Source of the DNA: an uncultured Hellea sp.
GTDB taxonomy: Bacteria; Pseudomonadota; Alphaproteobacteria; Caulobacterales; Maricaulaceae
Length of the DNA: 64,000 nucleotides
Reading direction: 5' to 3'
Assembly (NCBI GenBank): GCA_938007935.1
Contig: CALLMD010000004.1
Coordinates: 86,304 to 150,303, forward strand
Every line of letters begins with the position of its first letter. Position 1 is the stretch's first letter. The notes beneath the pieces are model-generated. The model was given only the letters and a program-made list of their open reading frames with translations, did no database searches and had not been told where the DNA came from. The position numbers and the translations under genes are program-made. Positions 17,329 through 26,265 of this stretch are shown here, piece by piece.

Positions 17329-17702
17329 GTAAGTCTTACTCGGGCGCGCTCCCCGCATGAGGGGCGGCGCACTTCAACGCAGGCCAGCCCCGGCAGGCGC
17401 GGCTCTAAGCGTTCAAATATCCACTTGGCAATCTGCTCTAAAGCGGGCTGTTCAAGCCCTTCAATTTCATTGAGAACAGCATGATCAAGCGGCTTGACGA
17501 CCTCTTGAATGATTTGGTCAATTTTCCACAAATCACGTATCCAGCCCTTATCCTCTTGCGCGTCGCCTTCAATGCGTACGGTGCCCGCAAAGCTATGGCC
17601 GTGGATTTTCTTGAACAGATCATTGGCATCCGCATGGCCAAAGTAATGCGCCGCTTCGAACTGGAAGTCTTTTTCTATTTCAAATGTCAGCTTTGAGGCC
17701 AT
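17325..17702 (-). CDS. 6-pyruvoyl-tetrahydropterin synthase / QueD family protein without the usual catalytic Cys
   Basis: A 125-residue T-fold protein. Zinc ligands are H19 (FEAAHYFGH), H34 and H36 (IHGHSFAG). The DHAVLNEIEGLEQPALEQIAKWI segment holds the conserved Asp-His and the Glu/Pro-Thr-like region. In QueD and PTPS a catalytic Cys stands four residues before HGH; here that position is F30. The C-terminal strand reads VEVRRPSCGE. Members turn dihydroneopterin triphosphate into 6-carboxy- or 6-pyruvoyl-tetrahydropterin. With the Cys missing the reaction may differ, as in the known PTPS variants. It is co-translated with the pteridine-reductase-like SDR. Confidence 0.8.
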   Translation of the reverse strand: MASKLTFEIEKDFQFEAAHYFGHADANDLFKKIHGHSFAGTVRIEGDAQEDKGWIRDLWKIDQIIQEVVKPLDHAVLNEIEGLEQPALEQIAKWIFERLEPRLPGLACVEVRRPSCGERARVRLT

Positions 17703-17711
17703 GACAGGCTC

Positions 17712-18686
17712 TTACATGACGCGGCTTGCGAGCGCCAGCATGTAAAGGATGTATCCAATAACGAAGACAATACCGATCATCTTGCCGATGGGCTGACGTC
17801 TTAGTACAAAAAGGAGCAAGGCTGCGCTAGAGGCCAGCATCACCCAGACATCGAATGTCAAAAGCGTATCGTCAATCTTGACCGGCCCCGCCAAAGCCGA
17901 AGCCCCCATCACCGCAAAGAGGTTAAAGACGTTAGATCCCAAAACATTGCCAATCGCGACTTCTGAGTGCCCTCGATAAGAGGCCACAATCACCGTGGCA
18001 ATTTCTGGCAGTGACGTTCCGATGGCGACAATCGTCAGACCAATAATGGCATTAGAAATGTTCATCGCCTGCGCAATAATAACAGCATTATCAACGATGA
18101 GTTTCCCGCCCAATATAAGACCAGCAATACCAATGACAACAAAAGCAAATGAAAGCATTACATTTGTCGGCAACCCGTCTTTGCCCTCATCAATCTCGGT
18201 CATTTCCTCTAATATCGGATCATCTGCGCCTGATTTTGCCAGACGGAACATGTAAAGCAAATAAGCCACAATACCGCCAAACAATATGGCGCCTTGTAAA
18301 AGGCCCATCGTGTGATTGACTGCGGTGAAGGCTAGCAAGATGAATAACACCGTCGCAAATATGGAAATCAGTGTATTACGCGCCACCCCTGCCATATTGG
18401 TCGGGATAGCCATAATCAGCGCGGGAATACCAAGCGCGAGAAGCACATTGGCGATATTGGAGCCAATAACATTCCCCGCCGCCAAATCACCTGCGCCCTT
18501 TAAAACAGACTGAACGCCAACAACAAGTTCAGGCGCAGATGTCCCGAAGGCCACAATAGTCAGGCCAACAATCAGAGAGGGCACGCCCCAATGCCGCGCC
18601 AGAGCCGCAGCGCCGCGCACCATCCAGTCCCCCGCAATAATGAGGATGACAAGACCGAGAATAAGAAGAAGTAGCGGGACAAGCAT
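17712..18686 (-). CDS. Calcium/sodium antiporter, CaCA family (YrbG-like)
   Basis: A 324-residue membrane protein with about ten helices in two inverted halves. Each half carries an alpha-repeat: TIVAFGTSAPELVVGVQSVLKG with GNVIGSNIANVLLALG, and TIVAIGTSLPEIATVIVAS with GNVLGSNVFNLFAVMG. These form the cation sites of the family, and the protein exchanges Na+ or H+ for Ca2+ across the inner membrane. It is flanked in the same direction by a 43-residue membrane protein gene 13 bases upstream and by the pterin gene nine bases downstream. Confidence 0.9.
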   Translation of the reverse strand: MLVPLLLLILGLVILIIAGDWMVRGAAALARHWGVPSLIVGLTIVAFGTSAPELVVGVQSVLKGAGDLAAGNVIGSNIANVLLALGIPALIMAIPTNMAGVARNTLISIFATVLFILLAFTAVNHTMGLLQGAILFGGIVAYLLYMFRLAKSGADDPILEEMTEIDEGKDGLPTNVMLSFAFVVIGIAGLILGGKLIVDNAVIIAQAMNISNAIIGLTIVAIGTSLPEIATVIVASYRGHSEVAIGNVLGSNVFNLFAVMGASALAGPVKIDDTLLTFDVWVMLASSAALLLFVLRRQPIGKMIGIVFVIGYILYMLALASRVM

Positions 18687-18699
18687 GTCCTATAAGTCC

Positions 18700-18831
18700 T
18701 TAATCAAAACGCTTATATTCAAGGATGTTGAGGCCGCCAAAAACCAAAGCGATGAGCCCAAAGCAAAACATAGCGGGGTCAACGGCGAACCCAAAAACGC
18801 TTATACCACCTGCTAAAATAAGTGAGATCAT
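18700..18831 (-). CDS. Small membrane protein (43 aa) at the head of the antiporter operon
   Basis: A short frame from an ATG at 18831 to a TAA at 18700 encodes 43 residues starting MISLILAGGISVFGF and ending LNILEYKRFD. It has two hydrophobic stretches separated by VDPAMFC, so it should be a small inner-membrane protein. A weak TAGGT lies nine bases before the ATG. The antiporter gene starts 13 bases after the stop, which favours co-transcription and supports translation of this frame. I do not recognise the family. A regulatory subunit of the antiporter is possible but unproven. Confidence 0.55.
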   Translation of the reverse strand: MISLILAGGISVFGFAVDPAMFCFGLIALVFGGLNILEYKRFD

Positions 18832-18970
18832 AATTCGAACCTATCGTTCTAAGAGCTAATTTTTCGCGTCTATAAACCGCTTTGTCCAAAAGGCCAAGCC
18901 TCTTGACGACGCAGTTTGTCACGTCAAAGATAAAGTTATCTTAGGTTCATATTCAAATGCAGGACTGACA

Positions 18971-19351
18971 ATGAAGATATTAGGCGTCGGCGGCGTATTC
19001 TTTAAAGCCCATAATGTTGAGAGCTACCGCAAATGGTGGCGCGAGCATATGGGCGCAGAGCTGACCGATTGGGGCACAATGGAATATGCTTCCGACGGCA
19101 AAGGTCAGACCATGATGGCCCCATTTAAGCCCGACTCAGATTACTTTAAGGGGAGCGATGAACGCTTCATGATAAATCTACGCGTTGATGATGTGGCGGG
19201 CCTTATCGACAAAGCCCGCGCAGGCGGGGCCAAAATCATCGGCGAGATTGAAGATACAGAGTTCGGTATTTTTGGCTGGTTTATTGACCCCGAAGGCATA
19301 AAGATAGAATTATGGCAAGAACCATCTGATTCACAAAACTCAAAGGAGTAA
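18971..19351 (+). CDS. VOC (glyoxalase/bleomycin-resistance-like) family protein
   Basis: A 126-residue single-domain protein with two beta-alpha-beta-beta-beta units. The start FFKAHNVESYRKWWREHMG and the end GWFIDPEGIKIELWQ are typical of the vicinal oxygen chelate superfamily, and the final Glu (E in IELWQ) is the usual metal ligand. The DDVAGLIDKARAGGAKII helix marks the second unit. Substrate and reaction cannot be derived. The Kbp gene begins three bases after its stop, so they are co-transcribed. Confidence 0.85.
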   Translation: MKILGVGGVFFKAHNVESYRKWWREHMGAELTDWGTMEYASDGKGQTMMAPFKPDSDYFKGSDERFMINLRVDDVAGLIDKARAGGAKIIGEIEDTEFGIFGWFIDPEGIKIELWQEPSDSQNSKE

Positions 19352-19354
19352 AAT

Positions 19355-19807
19355 ATGTTCGGAATGATTCCATTTGTAAAAGCGGCAGGGCGCGGCCTTG
19401 GCGCGATGATTAAGGGCAGAAAAGGCAAAGAAACCCTTCAAAAAGAAGTTGATGATCTGGGCCTTGATACAACGGGCATAGAAATCGAAGTCGATGATGA
19501 TGGCGGCGTCAGCCTGATCGGCGAAGCGGCCACACAAGAAATGAAAGAAAAAATCATCTTGGCGGTTGGTAATGTCGAAGGCGTCGGCGGCGTCAATGAT
19601 AAATCAACAGCGCGCACAGGCCGCGAATCACAATTTCACACCGTTGTCTCTGGCGATACGCTCGGCGCAATTTCCAAAAAATATTACGGCACATGGCGTC
19701 TTTATCCCGAAATTTTCGAAGCCAATAAGCCTATGCTCAGCCATCCCGATAAAATCTATCCGGGTCAAGTCCTACGCATTCCAGCGATTAGCACGGCCAC
19801 GTCTTAG
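19355..19807 (+). CDS. kbp: BON-LysM protein, Kbp (YgaU) homologue
   Basis: The 150-residue protein aligns end to end with E. coli Kbp/YgaU as I recall it: an N-terminal amphipathic part (MIPFVKAAGRGLGAMIKG), a BON domain (residues about 25-85, EIEVDDDGGVSLIGEAATQEMKEKI), and a LysM domain (about 95-145, HTVVSGDTLGAISKKYYG...ANKPMLSHPDKIYPGQVLRIP). Kbp is a cytoplasmic potassium-binding protein needed for growth at high external K+. An AAGGAG ribosome site stands six bases before the ATG. Confidence 0.9.
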   Translation: MFGMIPFVKAAGRGLGAMIKGRKGKETLQKEVDDLGLDTTGIEIEVDDDGGVSLIGEAATQEMKEKIILAVGNVEGVGGVNDKSTARTGRESQFHTVVSGDTLGAISKKYYGTWRLYPEIFEANKPMLSHPDKIYPGQVLRIPAISTATS

Positions 19808-19817
19808 GCCAATAACA

Positions 19818-19845
19818 AGACCCATCACAGCGATGTGGTGGGTCT
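19818..19845 (+). terminator. Possible terminator hairpin after kbp
   Basis: AGACCCATCAC and GTGGTGGGTCT form an 11-bp stem with one G-T-type mismatch and a six-base loop. No proper T-run follows (ATTGTAATC), so termination may be weak. Confidence 0.4.
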
Positions 19846-19894
19846 ATTGTAATCGCTACGGGTCAGCCTATATCTAGCCTAGGAAGGCAAAGCC

Positions 19895-20233
19895 ATGACC
19901 GTTCGATTACCCAAAAATCTCTCAAACACATTATCCTTCACATCAGGCGTAATTAAATCTGGCGCAGATTTTTTAGAAACAGAAGTCCTTGGCGAAAAAG
20001 CTTATTCCCTCGGCCTCGCCGCTCGCGCCGTCGAAAAATCATTGGCTGACTTAAAAGCATTTGATGGCGATGAGAGTGAACGCGCGGTATTACTGCAAAC
20101 CACGGCAGATAAGGTTCATGCTTACTTTGTTCAGCGGGAAATGATGGGGTTTATAAATCACGCGCACCCTATTGCGCATTATGATATTCCAAGAGATGTG
20201 CTTAGTAAGGTTGGAGTTAGAGGCTTGAGCTAA
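19895..20233 (+). CDS. Conserved small protein (DUF6665-like)
   Basis: A 112-residue protein without signal peptide or membrane helix. LETEVLGEKAYSLGLAARAVEKSLADLKAFDGD forms helices, and KVHAYFVQREMMGFINHAHPIAHYDIPRDVLSKVG is a strongly patterned C-terminal part. I recall a similar pattern in the uncharacterised DUF6665 proteins of alphaproteobacteria, but I cannot check it here. A GGAAGG ribosome site precedes the ATG. No function is known to me. Confidence 0.65.
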   Translation: MTVRLPKNLSNTLSFTSGVIKSGADFLETEVLGEKAYSLGLAARAVEKSLADLKAFDGDESERAVLLQTTADKVHAYFVQREMMGFINHAHPIAHYDIPRDVLSKVGVRGLS

Positions 20234-20303
20234 TTCCTATCAACATAAGGATTTGAGTAGATTTACAGCTCTATGACTTTAAGATGTGTATAGGAGACAA
20301 TCG

Positions 20304-20978
20304 ATGCCAATGCATACCCCTTGGAAAAAAAGTAGAAAGTTTGGTGACATTTATGGCGGTCGCAAAAATTTAAAATTTTCGGATAATATTTTTCAACGTC
20401 TACATTCTATTAAAAGACCAAATCCAGGTGATGAGTTGCCGATTTTAATCGAAGATAACCCATCAAGAGACTTTTTCTTTCCGTTGTCAGGGCAAGAAGT
20501 CCTACAAGCTTTACATGGCCTTCCAAAACACGATCGAGAAGGGATTACACACGTCTGGCTTCGTCGGTTTAAAAAAGTAGATTTTATAGAAGGTAAGACG
20601 CCTTTTGCGTGGTTTTGTTGCGGGAGTGGTGTGAGAGCGATTGTACTATTCCCATGGCCAAATGACTTAACCATCTCATATGGAGCCAAAAGGCCGTCAA
20701 ACAAAGTTATCAATGAGTTCGAACGTTATGGTGCAAAATTAGAGAAATCTGGGAAAAACTGGATATCAAAGTGGAGCATTGAATCAGTTAGAAAGTACTA
20801 CATTCAAGGCATACTATATCATGAGGTCGGCCACCATATTGATAGATATTATCGTCTTTGGAGCTCAGCTAACTCCAAAGAAATTGAAGAATACGCAGAC
20901 CAATACGCAATTGCTAAAACGGCAAATGCTACGCATGTTTTCAATCGGCTTCAAAAGAACATTGCAGCCGACACATAG
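20304..20978 (+). CDS. Orphan protein with zinc-metallopeptidase signature (HEVGH ... ExxAD)
   Basis: A 224-residue protein; I do not recognise the family as a whole. H173-E174-x-x-H177 (LYHEVGHHID) is an HExxH zinc motif, and about 18-22 residues later comes EIEEYADQYA, an ExxAD helix (E195, A198, D199) like the third ligand of gluzincins of the M48 or ImmA/IrrE kind. A cytoplasmic location is predicted because no signal is seen. The ATG at 20304 has AGGAG eight bases upstream. The gene and its 5' flank are clearly richer in A/T than neighbours and use rarer codons, which suggests recent acquisition. It may be a remnant of a toxin-antitoxin or phage-related unit. Confidence 0.6.
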   Translation: MPMHTPWKKSRKFGDIYGGRKNLKFSDNIFQRLHSIKRPNPGDELPILIEDNPSRDFFFPLSGQEVLQALHGLPKHDREGITHVWLRRFKKVDFIEGKTPFAWFCCGSGVRAIVLFPWPNDLTISYGAKRPSNKVINEFERYGAKLEKSGKNWISKWSIESVRKYYIQGILYHEVGHHIDRYYRLWSSANSKEIEEYADQYAIAKTANATHVFNRLQKNIAADT

Positions 20979-20996
20979 CATTAAAAACTTGCGTTA

Positions 20997-21995
20997 CTAC
21001 CCCCCCGTAACAGACATATGCCTTGGAACCGCGGGGCTTTGGCCGCGTTCTATTATATTGAAATCGTGCTTTTCAGGTTTGTTTATCATGGCTAAATCCA
21101 AGGCCGCATCCAAAGCTTGCTCTGGATTCTCACCGCGCATAGCGGCGCGTAAATCGACGCTATCGGATTGACCGAGGCACATGTAGATTTGTCCTGTGCA
21201 GGTCACGCGCACGCGGTTACAGCCTGCGCAGAAATTATTGGTAAGCGGCGTGATAAAGCCCAGCAAGCCGCCTGTTTCTTGGACCCTGACATAGCGCGAC
21301 GGTCCGCCTGTTCGAAACGGGGTTTCTGTGAGTGTATATTTAGCGTCCAGCGTATCGCGAATTTCAGTGAGCGGTAGATATTGATCGACGCGGTCACCGT
21401 CTATCTCGCCCATTGGCATAACTTCGATAAGGGTCATATCCATTGATTTCGAATGCGCCCATTCCATGAGGTCTGGGATTTCATCTGCGTTCGTGCCTTT
21501 AAGGGCCACGGCATTGATTTTGATTTTCAGACCCGCCTCCAAAGCGGCATCTATGCCGTTTAAGACTTGTTCCAGCGCATCACGGCGGGTGAGTTTGGCA
21601 AAGGTGTCAGGATCGCGGCTATCAAGGGAGACGTTTAGCCGCTTCACCCCTGCGCGCGCGAGATCGTCGGCGAATTTAGAGAGCTGAGTCGCATTTGTTG
21701 TCAGCGTAATTTCATCGAGCGAGCCTGATTTTAAATGCCGCGACATATCCGTGATTAAATCCATGAGGCCGCGCCTTACCAAAGGCTCCCCGCCCGTGAG
21801 GCGAATTTTACGTACGCCGCGCGCGATAAAACTCGCGGCCAAACGGTCAAGCTCTTCCAGCGTCAGTAAATCCTTACGCGGCAAGAAGGTCATCGTCTCG
21901 GCCATACAATAATTACAGCGCAAGTCACAGCGATCCGTTACGGACATACGCAGATAAGTAATATCCCGTCCGAAACTATCGCGCAGAGTTGTCAT
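20997..21995 (-). CDS. moaA: GTP 3',8-cyclase MoaA (molybdopterin synthesis)
   Basis: A 332-residue radical SAM enzyme. The N-terminal cluster site is C23-x3-C27-x2-C30 (CDLRCNYC). The C-terminal cluster site is [21 protein letters not shown], and the chain ends in the conserved Gly-Gly (SVTGG) that reaches into the active site. It converts GTP to 3',8-cyclo-GTP, the first step of molybdenum cofactor synthesis. Its start overlaps the stop of the upstream RACo-like gene by four bases (ATGA), so the two are co-translated. Other moa genes are not in the window. Confidence 0.96.
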   Translation of the reverse strand: MTTLRDSFGRDITYLRMSVTDRCDLRCNYCMAETMTFLPRKDLLTLEELDRLAASFIARGVRKIRLTGGEPLVRRGLMDLITDMSRHLKSGSLDEITLTTNATQLSKFADDLARAGVKRLNVSLDSRDPDTFAKLTRRDALEQVLNGIDAALEAGLKIKINAVALKGTNADEIPDLMEWAHSKSMDMTLIEVMPMGEIDGDRVDQYLPLTEIRDTLDAKYTLTETPFRTGGPSRYVRVQETGGLLGFITPLTNNFCAGCNRVRVTCTGQIYMCLGQSDSVDLRAAMRGENPEQALDAALDLAMINKPEKHDFNIIERGQSPAVPRHMSVTGG

Positions 21996-23929
21996 GCTTT
22001 TCTACGCCGATTACGCCGCCGCCCCCCATCGCCAGAGGCGGCAGGGGCCGTTGGGAACTTCATGGAGCCAACAAAGTAGTCTTGGAACTTTGGCTCCGTC
22101 GCGGTTTCTATTTTTTCGATAGATTTCACAGCCTCGATGATTTTGGCTTTCTCGGCTTTATTGAGTAAAGCCATCGCCGCGCCTGTGCCAGCGGCGTTGC
22201 CAATAGAACGAATTTTCTCAGCGGGGGCAAAGGGCACAATCCCGATATCGGCAACATATTTACTATCCAGATGCGTCCCGAAAGCGCCAGCCAGCAGGAC
22301 TTCATCAAAGCTCTCGCAGCCAAGTTTTTCCGCAAGTAATTGCGCGCCCGCATAGAGCGCGGCTTTGGCGAGCTGAACGGAGCGGACATCGGTTTGCTTG
22401 ACGATGATGGGATTATGCTTTTGATCTAATAGCGTATAAATCCAGACATTATTTTCTTGTTTGAAACGGTGCGGCGCAGCTTCTGGGACAAACAGCCCGC
22501 TTTGATTTATCAAACCTGCACTGGCCATTTCGACCATGACTTCGAAAATACCAGAGCCGCAAATCCCGATAATATTTTGCCCCTCGGCTGTACCGTCATG
22601 ATCGGCGAGCCAGTCATCACTGCCGATAATTTTGACTTTGCCGTCTTTGGTGACAGGATCGATACGTACGCGTTCAATTGCGCCAAGGCTTGCGCGCACG
22701 CCTGAGCTTATTTCCGCGCCTTCAAGGGCGGGGCCTGTGGGCGAGGACGCCGCCGCGACTTTACCGTCATGAGAGAGCACGATTTCGGCGTTTGTGCCGA
22801 TATCCACCAATAGCACGGAGCGGCCTTTCATGGCGTCAATCTGGGTGAGATATGCCGCCGTCGTATCAGCCCCGACATGACCGCCAATAAGCGGGAATAG
22901 CGAAACGCGGGCCGTATCCGTCAATCCGAAATCAAGAGAACTGGCGGGGACATCAACCCAGTTTTTCATCACCAATGTGAAAGGCGATTGCCCCAGCGGG
23001 GTTGGGTCAATACCAAGTAAGAGATGATGCATAATGGGATTGCCTACGCAAATCACATCTAGGATTTGGTCTGCCTCTATTTCGAGAGAAGTGACAACCT
23101 CAGCTAACATAGCTTTAAGCTGCTTACGGATTTCAGCTGTGAGTTTCGCATCTCCGCCCTTATTCATCATCACATAAGAGACGCGGCTCATCAGGTCTTC
23201 GCCGTAGCGGATTTGCGGGTTCATCGCCGCCTTCTCATAGACAAGCGCGCCCGTGAGCAAATTATAGACATACATCGCCACAGAGGTAGAACCAATGTCC
23301 ACCGCCGCGCCATAAGCGGCCTTGGTCGAGGGCGCCCAGACATCAATGATCTCTGTCTCATCCCGCACAAGGGCAATGAGTTTGCGCTCATTCTCGGCAA
23401 GGAGCGGCTGTATCTTGGTAAAGATATAAGGCGTGGGTTTCGCCTTTACGCCAAGCTCTTTAAGCGCTTCGATTAAGCTCTCAAGATCGCTCGGATTATC
23501 TTCGAGTGTGGGTTCTTCGAGCGCGACCATGTGGAGCTTGATGGAGGGGTTAAGCTCTGTCTCGAAAGAGGTGCTTTTCTTTTGAATAGAGGTTTCACGC
23601 TCGCGGGAATCGCTGGGCACTTCGACAACGAGGTCACCGCATATTTTCGCCCGGCACGCGAGACGGCGCGTATCTGAGAGCTCATTATCGTGGCGAGCTT
23701 TTTTCTCGGTCGGAGAGAGCTTGGGGATATTGCCGTCACCAACGCTAAGTTTGAACTTTGCAAATTCGCCCGGTTCAACTTCGATTTGGCAACGCTTGCA
23801 TAGACCCTTGCCGCCGCAAATAGACTGCATGTCCACGCCAGCTCGCAGCGCCACGTCATAAACGCTCTCACCGGCCTTACCCGTCGTCTGCAACCCACTT
23901 GGGGTGAATATGATTTTATGTGTGGCCAA
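21992..23929 (-). CDS. RACo-like ASKHA protein with N-terminal 2Fe-2S ferredoxin domain
   Basis: A 645-residue protein. Residues 1-90 are a plant-type ferredoxin (C38, C44, C47 in [10 protein letters not shown], fourth Cys further on). After a linker region comes the DUF4445-type ASKHA ATPase domain ([77 protein letters not shown]). Relatives such as RACo and RamA use ATP to re-reduce Co(II) corrinoid in methyltransferases. The start is a TTG at 23929 with GGAGG five bases ahead; no ATG is available nearby. The chain ends in a basic Arg-rich tail. Its coupling to moaA is unusual, and no corrinoid methyltransferase is in the window. Confidence 0.85.
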   Translation of the reverse strand: MATHKIIFTPSGLQTTGKAGESVYDVALRAGVDMQSICGGKGLCKRCQIEVEPGEFAKFKLSVGDGNIPKLSPTEKKARHDNELSDTRRLACRAKICGDLVVEVPSDSRERETSIQKKSTSFETELNPSIKLHMVALEEPTLEDNPSDLESLIEALKELGVKAKPTPYIFTKIQPLLAENERKLIALVRDETEIIDVWAPSTKAAYGAAVDIGSTSVAMYVYNLLTGALVYEKAAMNPQIRYGEDLMSRVSYVMMNKGGDAKLTAEIRKQLKAMLAEVVTSLEIEADQILDVICVGNPIMHHLLLGIDPTPLGQSPFTLVMKNWVDVPASSLDFGLTDTARVSLFPLIGGHVGADTTAAYLTQIDAMKGRSVLLVDIGTNAEIVLSHDGKVAAASSPTGPALEGAEISSGVRASLGAIERVRIDPVTKDGKVKIIGSDDWLADHDGTAEGQNIIGICGSGIFEVMVEMASAGLINQSGLFVPEAAPHRFKQENNVWIYTLLDQKHNPIIVKQTDVRSVQLAKAALYAGAQLLAEKLGCESFDEVLLAGAFGTHLDSKYVADIGIVPFAPAEKIRSIGNAAGTGAAMALLNKAEKAKIIEAVKSIEKIETATEPKFQDYFVGSMKFPTAPAASGDGGRRRNRRRKA

Positions 23930-24021
23930 TCTGGCCTCCAGCGTAATTGTTTCAGTCCTAGTAAAGGATTTTATTATTTACGCTAGAGGCGAGTTTAGAG
24001 ATTACTATCTCTTAAGCGCCA

Positions 24022-25200
24022 TTAAAGGACTTCGAATAGTCCAGCCGCGCCCATACCGCCGCCAACGCACATCGTCGAGACAACATATTTCACGCCGCGG
24101 CGCTTACCTTCGATAAGGGCGTGGGCGACCATACGCGCGCCTGACATGCCATAAGGATGGCCAATAGAAATCGCCCCGCCATTTACGTTCAGGTTCTCAT
24201 TCGGAATACCAAGCTTGTCACGGCAATAAATGACCTGAACCGCGAAAGCTTCGTTCAGCTCCCAGAGACCAATATCATCCATCTTAAGACCCGCTTGCTT
24301 TAAGAGCTTTGGAATGGCGTAAACGGGGCCGATACCCATTTCATCAGGAGCCAGACCCGCAACGGCCATGCCGCGATAAGCGCCAAGAGGCGTTAATCCG
24401 CGTTTTTCCGCTTCTTTGGCTTCCATCAGGACGGAGGCCGATGCGCCATCAGAGAGCTGTGAGGCGTTACCCGCCGTAATGAAGTTCCCCGGGCCGCGCA
24501 CGGGCTTTAGGCCCGCAAGGCCTTCGAGGTTTGTGCCGGGGCGATTACCTTCATCTTTTTCAAGCGTAACTTCCTGTGTGGAAATCTCGCCTGTTTCTTT
24601 ATTTTTTACGCCCATGATAGAGGCCATTGGCACGATTTCATCATCAAATGCGCCTGCTTGTTGCGCGGCATGAGTGCGCTGCTGACTTTGAATCGCATAT
24701 TCGTCTTGCGCCTCGCGGGACACATTATAGCGCTTGGCCACAGTCTCGGCGGTGTCAATCATTTGCATATAAGCCGTTGGGTGCATGGCATAAAGCTCTG
24801 GATCGGCCTCAACCCGCATCTCGGCTGTTTGGACTTTCGAGATTGAGTCCAGCCCGCCGCCAATGGCGATATCCATACCGTCCACGATGATTTGCTTCGC
24901 CGCCATACCAATGGCCATCATGCCAGATGAACATTGACGGTCGATTGTCATTGCAGAGACGCTATCGGGCAAGCCTGCACGCAGCACAGCCATACGCGCA
25001 ACGTTAGACGATTGCGTACCCTGCTGAAGCGCGGAGCCCATGATGACATCTTCAACTTCGCCGCCTTCAAGGCCAGCGCGCTCTACGGCGTTTTTAAGCA
25101 CATGACCCGCCATTGTTGGCGACATTGTGTTGTTAAATGCGCCTCTATAAGCGCGCCCGATGGGGGTGCGCGCTGTGGATACGATTAAAGCTTCTCTCAT
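24022..25200 (-). CDS. Acetyl-CoA C-acyltransferase (thiolase)
   Basis: A 392-residue thiolase. The acyl-carrying Cys is C90 ([14 protein letters not shown]), the catalytic His lies in [18 protein letters not shown], and the second Cys in [15 protein letters not shown]. It cleaves 3-ketoacyl-CoA in beta-oxidation or condenses acetyl-CoA. An AGGAG site precedes the ATG. The 18-bp palindrome at 25211-25228 begins 11 bases before the start codon, so a bound repressor would block this promoter. The same site controls the ACAD operon at 5.7 kb, which fits a shared acyl-CoA regulon. Confidence 0.93.
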   Translation of the reverse strand: MREALIVSTARTPIGRAYRGAFNNTMSPTMAGHVLKNAVERAGLEGGEVEDVIMGSALQQGTQSSNVARMAVLRAGLPDSVSAMTIDRQCSSGMMAIGMAAKQIIVDGMDIAIGGGLDSISKVQTAEMRVEADPELYAMHPTAYMQMIDTAETVAKRYNVSREAQDEYAIQSQQRTHAAQQAGAFDDEIVPMASIMGVKNKETGEISTQEVTLEKDEGNRPGTNLEGLAGLKPVRGPGNFITAGNASQLSDGASASVLMEAKEAEKRGLTPLGAYRGMAVAGLAPDEMGIGPVYAIPKLLKQAGLKMDDIGLWELNEAFAVQVIYCRDKLGIPNENLNVNGGAISIGHPYGMSGARMVAHALIEGKRRGVKYVVSTMCVGGGMGAAGLFEVL

Positions 25201-25210
25201 GTTGTGCTCC

Positions 25211-25228
25211 TATGCAATTTGTTGCATA
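25211..25228. promoter_or_regulatory. Candidate operator, perfect 7-bp inverted repeat, second copy of the 5677 site
   Basis: TATGCAATTTGTTGCATA is a perfect palindrome of two 7-base arms around TTTG. It lies between the divergent thiolase and quinone oxidoreductase genes and matches 15 of 18 bases with the site at 5677-5694. The right half TTGCATAT is identical in both. Confidence 0.7.
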
Positions 25229-25271
25229 TGTAAGGTCAGTGGTGCCGAATGGCAAGTAAATAGGAGATCTC

Positions 25272-26261
25272 ATGAAAGCCCTCAAAATGAAAGCTATGCT
25301 CTGCACAGAATTTGCGCCCTTCGCTGATCACAAAGTGATTGAAGTCGATAAGCCCGCCATGAAAGCTGGGCATGTACGTCTTAAAATCCATGCCGCGGGC
25401 GTGAACTTCCCTGATATCCTCATGGTGCAGGGCCAATATCAGGTAAAGCCGCCCTTCCCCTTTATTGCGGGCGCGGAATGCGCGGGCGAAGTCATCGAAA
25501 TCGCAGATGATGTGAAAAACGTAAAAATCGGAGACCGTGTTGCGGCGCTGCCTGGCGTCGGCTGTTTTGCCGAAGAAACGGTTATTCCCGCTATGGGCCT
25601 CGTCCCAATTTCCGATAATATGAGCTATGAAGAGGCCGCAGGCTTTGTCATGGTTTACGCGACATCATATCACGCCCTTAAAGATCGCGCCGATATCAAA
25701 GAAGGCGAGACAATGTTGGTGCTCGGCGCCGCGGGCGGCGTGGGCCTGACAGCTGTCGAGCTTGGCAAGAAAATGGGCCTGAATGTCATTGCCGCCGCCA
25801 GCACCCAAGAGAAGCTGGATATTTGCAAAGACTATGGCGCAGATCACGGCATTAATTACACAAGCGAAGATTTAAAAGCGCGCGTACGCGAAATCACAGG
25901 CAAAGGCGCAGATATTGTCTATGATCCTGTGGGTGATAAATTTGCCGAACCCGCTTTGCGTTCCCTTAAATGGGGCGGGCGTTATCTGGTAATCGGCTTC
26001 GCCGCAGGACAAATCCCGAAGGTCGCCTTTAATTGGATGCTCCTCAAGGAGCTTGATGTACGCGGCATTCACTGGGGGGCATGGATTCCCAAAAACCCGA
26101 AAATGCATATCGAAAATATGACTGAGCTGATGACGATGTATGAAAAAGGCGAGATTAAACCTCGCATTTCTGGCACGCATAAATTAGAAAATTTCGCGGA
26201 TGCCATGACCGCCCTGACCGAACGCCGCGTCATGGGCAAGGTTGTTTTGACGATGGGGTAA
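25272..26261 (+). CDS. NADPH:quinone oxidoreductase-like zinc-free MDR protein
   Basis: A 329-residue medium-chain dehydrogenase/reductase. The N-terminal GroES-like domain includes AAGVNFPDILMVQGQYQVKPPFPF and GAECAGEVIEI. The nucleotide domain has LVLGAAGGVGLTAVELGKKMG (the AAxGGVG motif of NADPH quinone reductases). No catalytic or structural zinc cysteines are seen. It reduces quinones or enoyl/enone compounds. AGGAG stands five bases before the ATG. It diverges from thiolase across the shared operator, so it is likely part of the same acyl-CoA regulon. DoxX follows after four bases. Confidence 0.87.
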   Translation: MKALKMKAMLCTEFAPFADHKVIEVDKPAMKAGHVRLKIHAAGVNFPDILMVQGQYQVKPPFPFIAGAECAGEVIEIADDVKNVKIGDRVAALPGVGCFAEETVIPAMGLVPISDNMSYEEAAGFVMVYATSYHALKDRADIKEGETMLVLGAAGGVGLTAVELGKKMGLNVIAAASTQEKLDICKDYGADHGINYTSEDLKARVREITGKGADIVYDPVGDKFAEPALRSLKWGGRYLVIGFAAGQIPKVAFNWMLLKELDVRGIHWGAWIPKNPKMHIENMTELMTMYEKGEIKPRISGTHKLENFADAMTALTERRVMGKVVLTMG

Positions 26262-26265
26262 ACAG

